Below, in pieces: positions 6,886 to 15,100 of a stretch of 16,438 bases of DNA. Made by a program: the position numbers and the translations under genes. Position 1 is the first letter of the stretch, and the number at the start of each line of letters is the position of its first letter. The notes beneath the pieces were generated by a model. It was given only the letters and a program-made list of their open reading frames with translations. It was not told the origin of the DNA and made no database searches. Source of the DNA: Eubacteriales Family XIII. Incertae Sedis bacterium (GTDB lineage: Bacteria; Bacillota; Clostridia; Peptostreptococcales; Anaerovoracaceae); assembly GCA_031283865.1 (NCBI GenBank), contig JAITAX010000181.1:1-16438 (forward strand). The letters are read 5' to 3'.

Positions 6886-7869
6886 ATGAAAAAGAAAATG
6901 ATCAACTTATCCCTTGCCCTGTTGCTTTGCGCAGTGCTCACCGTTCCCGCGTTCGCGGCGCTGCCATCGCACGACATCTCCGAGAATATGCTTTCCGACC
7001 CGTATGATGATGATGTGCAGCCTTTCATGAATATCACGAACTTCACGAGTGAGGATGTTTTTGAGGATACCGATTGGGGAGAGGTGCATATCATTCACGC
7101 TGTCGCCCCCGCGACCGTGACCGTTCTGAGGGACAGCTACACATGGGACAATGGGGCCGTCGGGGACATAGGCGGTGAAATACACAAAGTCGACATGACG
7201 GAGGACAAAAAAATCTCAGAGGATTGGTTCAAAGGTGAGAAAATCCCCCTTGCGACCGGGCAAACATACCAACTCGAGGGCTCTTTTGCGAACGTTGTTC
7301 CCGCGGGTTCGACGTTTGTATTGGGGGAGGGCGAGTATTATCTGCCGTCCCCTATGGGCGGTATACCTATTTTCATTGTCGTTGCCGGAGATTCAGCCGG
7401 TACGGCGCCCTCGACTCCCGCCACCCTCACCGCCAAACCCACGGCATCGATTGTTCTCGTTAATGGCCGGGAGGTCGGGTTCAATGCCTACAACATCGGC
7501 GGCAACAACTATTTCAAGCTGCGCGACATTGCCTTTGCGCTGACGGCATATATACCCGGCACAAGCGAAAAGCGTTTTGATGTGGGCTGGGACAGCTCTA
7601 AGAACGCGATTTCTCTCACCGGCGGCGTTCCGTACACCACCGTTGGCGGAGAAATGGAAGCCAAGGGCTCCGGGATCAAAACGCCGGCAGCCACAAGCTC
7701 GAAAGTCTATCTCGCCGGAAATGAGGTCAACTTTGCCGCCTACAACATCGACGGCAACAACTACTTCAAGCTCCGCGATATCGGCGCGGCATTCGACTTC
7801 GGCGTGACATGGGACGGCGCGAAGAATACCATTGTGATTGATACGAACACGGGCTATACGCCGGAATGA
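6886..7869 (+). CDS. Secreted protein with two copper-amine-oxidase-N-like stalk repeats
   Basis: The product has 327 residues. A clear Sec signal peptide (MKKKMINLSLALLLCAVLT then VPAFA) predicts cleavage after residue 24. The mature N-terminal part (25-180) is unassigned; it is acidic and its later portion looks beta-rich. Two stalk-type repeats follow, at about 187-247 and 273-321, each with a VNG/AGN strand, a (V)xFxAYNIxGNNYFKLRDI block and a final (V/F)xVxWDxxKN(A/T)I. Domains of this type occur in many cell-surface proteins of clostridia and paenibacilli and do not imply oxidase activity. No LPXTG or transmembrane anchor is present, so it is secreted or loosely wall-associated. The ATG at 6886 has GGGAGG 8 nt upstream. 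It follows the kinase gene after a terminator, so it is probably transcribed alone, perhaps under LytTR control. Confidence 0.88.
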   Translation: MKKKMINLSLALLLCAVLTVPAFAALPSHDISENMLSDPYDDDVQPFMNITNFTSEDVFEDTDWGEVHIIHAVAPATVTVLRDSYTWDNGAVGDIGGEIHKVDMTEDKKISEDWFKGEKIPLATGQTYQLEGSFANVVPAGSTFVLGEGEYYLPSPMGGIPIFIVVAGDSAGTAPSTPATLTAKPTASIVLVNGREVGFNAYNIGGNNYFKLRDIAFALTAYIPGTSEKRFDVGWDSSKNAISLTGGVPYTTVGGEMEAKGSGIKTPAATSSKVYLAGNEVNFAAYNIDGNNYFKLRDIGAAFDFGVTWDGAKNTIVIDTNTGYTPE

Positions 7870-7895
7870 CATCTCCCCTGTTAATTTTTATACAA

Positions 7896-7984
7896 CACAA
7901 GGGGACAATCCTTTTGCGCTGTTTCGCGTATCACAAAGGAACTGCTGCAATAAACATATAACGCAAAAGGATCGTCCCTCTGTG
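7896..7984. repeat. Long inverted repeat (23-bp arms) after the stalk protein gene
   Basis: The left arm 7896-7918 and right arm 7962-7984 are complementary at 20 of 23 positions, sharing the core ATCCTTTTGCG and a GGGAC/GTCCC segment, with a 43-nt loop. No T-tract follows, so it is not a standard terminator. The GGGAC...CACA-type arm resembles small palindromic intergenic elements seen in multiple copies in Firmicutes (REP- or MITE-like), but I cannot confirm copy number from this window. Confidence 0.75.
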
Positions 7985-8005
7985 CTATATCCCGCAGTTC
8001 TTTGT
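7933..8005. repeat. Second inverted repeat interleaved with the first
   Basis: ACAAAGGAACTGC (7933-7945), which lies in the loop of the 7896-7984 repeat, is the inverse of GCAGTTCTTTGT (7994-8005) apart from one extra G. The order along the DNA is therefore A-B-A'-B'. If transcribed, the two stems could form an H-type pseudoknot or be mutually exclusive. Confidence 0.6.
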
Positions 8006-8021
8006 CCGGACTTTCCTTAAA

Positions 8022-8060
8022 TTCAAATTCGCCTTTCAAATTCACCTTTCAAATTCACAA
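8022..8060 (+). repeat. Three tandem 13-bp repeats (TTCAAATTC unit)
   Basis: Units are at 8022-8034, 8035-8047 and 8048-8060. Each starts TTCAAATTC and then reads GCCT, ACCT or ACAA. The array ends 13 bp upstream of the -35 box of the GNAT/giant-protein promoter, so it could be a regulator-binding array. TTCAAAT recurs once more at 8084-8090, inside the promoter spacer. Confidence 0.75.
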
Positions 8061-8067
8061 AACGAAA

Positions 8068-8102
8068 AATTTCTTGAAAGAAATTCAAATCCGATATAAA
8101 AT
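8068..8102 (+). promoter_or_regulatory. Promoter with palindromic operator for the GNAT/giant-protein operon
   Basis: A sigma-A-like promoter is visible, with TTGAAA at 8074-8079 and TAAAAT at 8097-8102 separated by exactly 17 bp; each hexamer is one base off consensus. The -35 box lies inside a perfect inverted repeat, AATTTCTT (8068-8075) and AAGAAATT (8078-8085) around GA. A dimeric repressor bound there would block RNA polymerase. Transcription would start near 8109, leaving about 70 nt of leader before the acetyltransferase ATG. Confidence 0.65.
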
Positions 8103-8139
8103 GTAAACAACGGACATTACAGGCTGCGCAAAGGGCTGA

Positions 8140-8152
8140 TGTTGCAATTCAC
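8140..8152 (+). repeat. Right copy of the 13-bp direct repeat
   Basis: This is the exact second copy of the sequence at 4516-4528. It lies in the leader between the promoter at 8068-8102 and the acetyltransferase start at 8179, close to the point where composition becomes GC-rich again. Confidence 0.4.
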
Positions 8153-8178
8153 GGAAGAAAAGGATAAAGACGCACCGT

Positions 8179-9132
8179 ATGAAAGTGCAGATAAGCGTGC
8201 TCGACAAAACATCCGCGATGGAGTTTCATGAGCTGATTCCTCTGGGAATGCGCAAGCTGCCGGCGCTGAGGCCGGGGGACTACGCGGTGATGGGCGCCGC
8301 CTTGGACGGATCCCCCTGCGGCGCGATTGTCGCGGCGCCGGAAACGGACGGGATCAGCCTGACGCACATGTATGTCTCGCCCCATTGCCGCAGGCTCGGT
8401 ATCGGCGCAAGATTGCTGGACAAACTCCTGACCGGCTTGCCCGAATCGCCCGGCGCAAAGCTCAGCTGCCGTTTCACGCGCGCCGGCGGGGGAGACGAAC
8501 CCGACCCCACTTTCGATTTTCTTTCGCATCGCGGTTTTCGCATCGCGGCCTCCGGCGAAAGCGTGTTCAAAACGACGCTCAAATCTTTGGAGAATCTTCC
8601 GTTTTGGCGGCGGGACGCCGAAACATCCGATAGCGTTAAATCCTTTCGCAGTTTGGATCCCTATGAGATAAGGGCCTTTAACAAGAAAACGATGTACGAT
8701 ATGGACCTGCTTGCCCCGCCGTACAGCGAGGAAGACGCGCTGCCCGGCGTCAGCTGCGCAATCGTAACAGGCGGTCGCGTCTGCGGCGTCGCCGCCGTGA
8801 CCGGCGAGAGGGCTGCGATCAGCCTGTCGTGGCTGCACTGCGAAAGAGCCTACGCGAAGCATTTGCCGGACCTGCTGAAAGCCGTATACGTATTGGCGAC
8901 GCTTGAAATGCCGCCGGATACGGAACTTTATATCGCGGCGCTCAACGAAAGCTCGGTGCGGCTCGGTGAGAAACTCTGCCCGCCGGGCAGCCGTTATCCC
9001 GTTTTCAGGGCTGAGGCGGATATCGGAACACTAAAGGCGGACGCGTCGGCGAGGGCGCGCGTTGACGCGCTCGGCGCCGACGCCGAGAACCGCACGGCGT
9101 GGTGGGACGACCTTTGGGCCGTTTACGCGTAG
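8179..9132 (+). CDS. GNAT-family N-acetyltransferase with two GNAT-like domains
   Basis: The product has 317 residues. The N-terminal half is a clear GNAT fold, with motif A HMYVSPHCRRLGIGARLLDKLL at 63-84 containing the acyl-CoA pyrophosphate loop RRLGIG (71-76), and a late FLSHRGF (114-120) typical of motif B. The C-terminal half (about 150-285) has the same strand-helix rhythm (ISLSWLHCERAYAKHLPDLL near 214-233, then ALNESSVRLGEKL) but lacks an R-x-x-G-x-G/A loop, so it looks like a degenerate second GNAT domain. The protein should move an acetyl group from acetyl-CoA to an amine; the substrate is unknown. The start has AAAAGGA about 14 nt upstream, which is rather far. It lies 48 bp before the giant gene with no terminator between, so the two are probably cotranscribed from 8068-8102. 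Confidence 0.85.
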   Translation: MKVQISVLDKTSAMEFHELIPLGMRKLPALRPGDYAVMGAALDGSPCGAIVAAPETDGISLTHMYVSPHCRRLGIGARLLDKLLTGLPESPGAKLSCRFTRAGGGDEPDPTFDFLSHRGFRIAASGESVFKTTLKSLENLPFWRRDAETSDSVKSFRSLDPYEIRAFNKKTMYDMDLLAPPYSEEDALPGVSCAIVTGGRVCGVAAVTGERAAISLSWLHCERAYAKHLPDLLKAVYVLATLEMPPDTELYIAALNESSVRLGEKLCPPGSRYPVFRAEADIGTLKADASARARVDALGADAENRTAWWDDLWAVYA

Positions 9133-9180
9133 TTTCGCAATGGGTTTTGAATAGTAACAAAACCGGAACGGGGGGACGAA

Positions 9181-12100
9181 ATGCCGGAAGATGCCTTATA
9201 CAAAGATGAAGAACAGCGAATAAGCAGAGACTTTCGCGCTATTGTCACAGACGACAGGGAAAGCGTCGGCCGAGACGAGGTTTATCGGGATTACCACAGG
9301 CACAACACCGTGCATGAGGGGGAACAGTTTTTCTTTTCGAACGCATACGGCGACGCGAAAGACGGCGAATACAGCATAAAGAGCACCGCACGGCAGTTTG
9401 CGGCCAAGAACGCCGAGCCGGTTCTCGACGAAACAGGTTCAAAGAGCGAACGCAAGCGAAAGAAAAAGGAACACGAGGCCGCGAAAAAGCGTTGGGAGGA
9501 AGCGAGGAAGAGGCAGGCCCGCTACGACGCGGCCGGCGACAGGATTGAGCGCGCGATCATCGCGGAGCGTCTCAGGGAAAGTGCGAGCGAGGACGGCGTT
9601 CTGTCGATTCCGGCGGATTACGACGAGGTTATGGCGGCGGACGCCGCCGAGACCGCGGATTTGGCGGAAAAGCAAGCGCGCTACTCAATCTATCGAACGG
9701 ATCCCAAATACAGAAAGCTCTTGGAAAATCGTTGGATAGGCATTTCGCTTGCGACCCGCACGGAGGCCGAGCGGAATCGGCTTTCCCCGGAGGAGAGAGC
9801 GGAGACTGACGACGCGGAATCCTTTTACGACGAAATGTTTGCCGGCATAAACACGGCGCGCGACTTCATGGCCGCCGCACACGCGGCAACGGCGGGGCGC
9901 GACGCCGAATCAAAGAAGATATACGAACGCCTGACGCGGCGTTTGGCCGAAGCCTCCAACAGCTACGCGCTGAACGAGCGCGAGGTAAAGGCGCTTCAAA
10001 ATATCCGCCGCGAAATATTGTCCGTGCCCGGGGCCGACGCGGAAACAGAGACGGCTTGCTCGGCAAAGGCGGACGTGCAGCGGCGCGTGAGGACAATATT
10101 GCGCGAGGAAATAAGGACGATCGTCAGCTTGATTCGGACCGCGCAAACCTCCGGCGCGCTGACGCCGCAGGATGAAAAATACCTATCGCTGAACGGCATC
10201 GACGCCGATGTCTTCCGAGGGATCAAGACGCGGCGCGAGGGCCACGCCGCGGATATCGAAAGGGAGAGCGAGGAAGAAAGCCGCAGGCTCGAAGCGGCCG
10301 GGCGCCTTAGAAGCGAGGAAGAAAGAGCGGCGGCGGAGGCTGAACGGAGGCGCTTGGCGGAAGCTGAGGCCGCAGGATTCAAGAGCGAACTCGAAGATCG
10401 TTTCGCGGAGATTTTCGGTCGCGTTTCCGAGGTCAGGGAGGCCCTTTCACGGCTTGAGAAAGGCGCCGGGGGAGCGGCTGCCGCGGTCGCGGCGCGGCTG
10501 GCGGATTTGAAAGGGGAGATAGAGACTTTCCTCGCGACCAAGGCGTATGACGGGGATCTGAAAGAATACTTTGGCGGCGCGGCTGCCCTCGCCGGTGAAA
10601 AGCAGGCCGAGTTGACCGGCGCCGTCGATACCGCTTTCGCCCTTTACCGCTTGCGCGTGAACGCCGGTCTCGAAGCACTCAAGGACGGCGAAACCGAAGC
10701 GCGCGTGGATTTTCTCGTGGACGCCGAAGCCTCGGAATACTGCAACGAGCGCAACAGGGACGCGTTTGAGCGGAGAATCGCCGATGAGATCAATCACGAC
10801 GCGGAACTGCGCAAGGTCACGGAGGAATTGAACGCCGACCTGGAGAAGATCCGAGGCGTTCTGCATGAGGCAGATGTATCCACCGATGAGAATGACAGAA
10901 AAATAGATCGCGCGGAGCGCATCGCGTATATGAAGAAGCTCAACGCATGTCTCGCAACGCTCGAAAAGCAGAGGGCCGCGCTGCGCGCGGTCGAGACGGA
11001 ACCCGGCGCCGAGGCGCAGGAGCGCAAGCGGGATTTGCACAGGAGCCTGTTTGCCAAGAGGACGGCGGCCTATAGCGCCGCAGCGGCGGCGGTCACGGAG
11101 AACATCTCCGCGCTCGCGTTCGCGAAATACAAGCGTTCCATACGGCGCCGCACCAATATCGAGCGCAACCTGCCCAAGACGGCGGAGGCCATGCGGACGC
11201 GGATAGCACGGGTCTCGCTGTCGGACGATGAAATGAAAAACCTGTCGGCCCATATCGCGGGAGGCCGGCTCACGGAGCGCGAGATCGAACGCCTGCGCGA
11301 AAATTTTGCCGTGTTTCTTACGGCGAAATATCGCGGCAACGAGGATCTTGACGCGCGCCTGAACAGGATTTCCGCGGACGGCTTCGTGCGGGAGGACGAC
11401 AGGGCCGCGCTGTCGGCGGCCGCAAGCTATATCATAACGACGGAGAAGAAACCCGAACTCGAAAGCGCTCTTGAAACGGCTTCCGCCGCCGCGCTGGAGG
11501 AATTGCGGCAGGAACTCCGCGCGCCGAACCTGTTGAATACAGACAGTCGGGAAGCCGCGAACAATGTCGGCGCCAAGCTCGGCGCGCTGGCCTTGATCGC
11601 TCGGAAAAACCTCATCGCCTCCGATTTCGCCGCCTTTGAAGCGGATCTTAGGGAGGCGTCCGAAAGCTGTTTGCGCGGGATGAAAGAGCGGCTTGCGGGA
11701 ACTTACGCCTACACGGAACACGCGTTTTTAGACAGGCTGTTGATAGACGCGGAGCTGCACCCCGGCGTCCTGCGGCAGCTCGGCGCCATGAAGCCGGAGG
11801 AACAGGAGGCCCTGCTCAAGCGAATCTACGGCGAAAAGGCCGATGCGCTCGCCGCGATAGACGAGCTGCTTATCGGGCGCGAGGATCTGGACGATCTCGC
11901 AATCGTTCTCAAAGCGAAGCGGCTGAAAGCTAACGCCGAACCGGACAGCAATGAAATGTATTCCATGACGGCAGGACACGACGCGGCGCGGCTCGTCCGT
12001 ACCTGCCGCGGTTTCATCGGGGATGTGAAAGCAAAGCGCCCCAAGGACAAGGCGCTTGTCGACAGAATGGAGCAGTTGGAGCGCTTGGACGACAAGGCGC

Positions 12101-15100
12101 TCATAGAGGCGCTGCTGCGCGGCAAAGCCGCGGGCAATCTTCCGGGCGCGGAGTTTCTGTATCTCAACGCTTACGCGCTGATACTTTCCGCCGAAAAAGG
12201 AGCGCCCGTGACCGCCGAGGAAATACAGAAAACGGAGGCAGGAAAGGGTTGCGCGCTCGAAAAGATAGAAGCCGCCCTGAAAAGCAAGCTCGCAAGCGAG
12301 GAGCAGTACGCGAAAGCCGACAACCTGCTCAAGCGTCAAATGAGCGTCTACGACAGTGAGCGCCTCGGAAACCGCGTCATGAACTTCTTCGGGGAATTTT
12401 TCGGCAGGGATTTGTCACGGGAAAGGCTCGGGCTCAGAGCCTTGAACGGTTTGATCGAACTCGAGGATCAATCGGAAGCGCGGGAACTTCAGATGGGGCT
12501 GGCTCGTGAAACTTTTAACACAAGGATGGCGAGCGGCTATGATCCCGCGAGCGTGAACCTGCTCAAACGCTCTGTGGAAGACGTATTTGACGGCTATATC
12601 ATTAAGGATGATCCGGGCCGGCAGCTCATGTTTGCGGCCGGCGCGAGCCTGTACAAGGGAAAAAAGGCGCGCGCGGAGGCTGCGCGCGCGGAGGCCGCCG
12701 AGCGCAGGAAAGCGGAAAAAGGCAGCCTCAAGGAACAGGGCCGGCAGCGCGCGACCGCCGAAGATGATCGCCCCGGCAATCAACTCTTGGAGGAAGCCCG
12801 GTCGCAGCGCAGGGACGCGGGGATCGAGGACGCGGAAGAGGGCGCGTCGTTCGCGATTGCGCTCACCGCCATGCGCCTGCTGCTGCATATGGATCCGGCG
12901 GACGAAAGGCTTGCTTCCCGCGAGGCTTGGAAAGATCACAGGGAGGCGCTCAAGGCCCTGAACGCGAAATTGCCGGGCGTGAAGAACCTATTGGCGATAA
13001 CGGCCGATAAGAGCAGTTCCTCAATTCCGCCGGACGTCAAAAAGATCGGCGACGATTTTGACAATCTCCTGTCCTCCGCGATCACGGCGGGCAGCAGCGC
13101 CGACTTTTACGCCCGCATAAAAGATATCAGAGATTTTTTCGAGCTGTATAAGCTCGGCGAACGCGCGGACGCCATCGTGGAAGCGGACGTATGCTTCACG
13201 GAGCAGGGACGGGAGGCGGAGTTGAACCGGGCGCTCGGCAAGTCCGACGACAGCAAAAAAAGCGGCCAAAACAGCCTGCTCAGCGATATACGCGACCGGA
13301 TGAGAAAGCATTGCGGAGATATAGCCCGTAATGCCAAAGTGAGACGGTTGAACGAGGCCGCCGAATCCGATGAATCCGGCATCGAATCGGTATTCCGGGC
13401 AAGGGACGAACGGAGGATCAAATACGGGATCGATCACGATTCGACGGAGGGCGCGACGTTTGCGCTCACCGTGCTCGCCGTGCAGAGCTTGGCCTTATAT
13501 ATCATGGATCTGCCCGACGAACAGGCGCGGAGGCGTGAAATGGAGGCTTGCAAGAAAGCCTTTGGCCTGCTGCGCCGCAGGCTCGGCCGGCACAACAATA
13601 AAAACGCTTTCAATTTGGAGGCTATGACGAGCGAAGCCGGCGACCGCTTGGAGGGTTCCCGCGTGCAAAGGCTTCGTCAGGACTATAAGGTTTTGTTGGA
13701 CGCTTTCAAACATTGCGAGACGCCGCAAGCGTTCCGCGAAACGGCTGAGGAACTCCACAACTTCGGCTTGGCGAACAGGCTCAGGGAGCGAGCCGAGGCC
13801 GCCATAGCGATGAAGCCTGCGGAACAGTCTTTCGACGAGAAGTTGGACAACGCGGTAGGCAGGAAAACCGACGCCAAAGACGATCCCCTCCAACGGATAC
13901 GCGGCAATATCGAAAACGCTTACGCGAAAACAATCGGCGCGGAGGCCCTCGTCGCAGCAGACGATCCCGGCGCACTGCTCAGCAGGCATCTGAAGAGTAA
14001 ACTCAGCGTCATCACGAAGATCGCGGCCCTCGACGTGTTTCGCAGCATCCTGCCGCCTATGTCATTCACCGAGTTTTCGGAGGCGCTGCAAAACCCGCAG
14101 AGCGAAGCCTTTGTCCTATGTGCCGAGCGCCTTGGCGCCGCTTTGGCGGACGCGGAGTTCGAGAAGAGGGACGCGCTCGGCGGCGCTGCGGCGGGCGAAC
14201 GCTATCGTCCGCTCGCAAAGGGAGGGGAGAAAGGCGCGGCTTCGGAGAGGTCGCTGTCGCTCGCGCGGCATTTTGTCAGCGAATTTTCAAAGGAGATCAC
14301 GCGCGGCAAGCAGCCCAAGGAATGGCTGAATACCAACGCGACAGGATATCAGACCGAGTTTTCGATCTCTCAGGCGCAGATCAGGAAAGACGCGGGTGCC
14401 GCGGCTTCCGCCGCGCACAAGTCGCTTTTGGTCGGTGATATGATCGAAAGGCTGACCGAGCGCGTAGGAAAGGACAGCGTGCTTCATATCTCAAACTACG
14501 CCGGCGGATCGGTCGGCGCGTCGGTTACGGTATCGGAAATTACCGGAAGCGTCGATCTTGGGTTGACGCTCTCGAATGACCTGAGCGTCGAACACGGCGT
14601 GGACAAGGACGGCGAAGACAGATGGAGCGTCTATATAGGCGGGGAAATCCAAGCCCGACTCGCGGCGAGCATAAAAGCGGATTTGGGTCCCGTTGAGGTC
14701 GGCGCGGGCGCAACGCTCAACCTCTCCGGCGCGAGCGGTATGCGTCTGGATTTTGAGACTGCGGATAAATGCAAAGGATTTCTGCAATACTTCCTGACCG
14801 GAGGCCACAGCCCGGCGGAAAGCGAAGCCGGCCCGGACGCGCAGGCGGCGTATGAGAGGCAGGACGGCGGCAAATCCGCCGTATACGCGCTTGGGATGAG
14901 CAATAGAATCGTTCCCATTCGCAGCGTCGCGGGCAGCATAACATTGGACGCTTCCGTTTCGCTCGGCGAGAACGCGTTGCGGACCGCCTCCGGGCTTATA
15001 GCGGAACTGGCAGAAATATCAGAAATTTCCAGTATAACGGCACCGGCCGCGGAAGCGCTCGGCAAAATCGGCGCCTCGGCGGCGGAACGGGTGATCGGCG

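Noticed and set aside
4466..8011. TGTCCGGAC at 4466 and again at 8003 as an attachment-site pair
   Set aside because: A 9-base match is easily found by chance in 16 kb, and it contains an 8-bp palindrome that recurs in part in the terminator at 6720. The 13-bp repeat is the better candidate.
8139..8231. A 30-residue leader ORF (ATG at 8139) overlapping the acetyltransferase start out of frame
   Set aside because: The nearest purine stretch (AAAGGG 8130-8135) is only 3 nt from the ATG, and the peptide has no attenuator-like codon run. It is possible but unsupported.
10447..11721. A 424-codon minus-strand ORF opposite the giant gene
   Set aside because: Long antisense ORFs are expected in GC-rich codon-biased genes. 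The product is rich in Arg, Gly and Pro with no domain, and the sense strand has a continuous coding frame.
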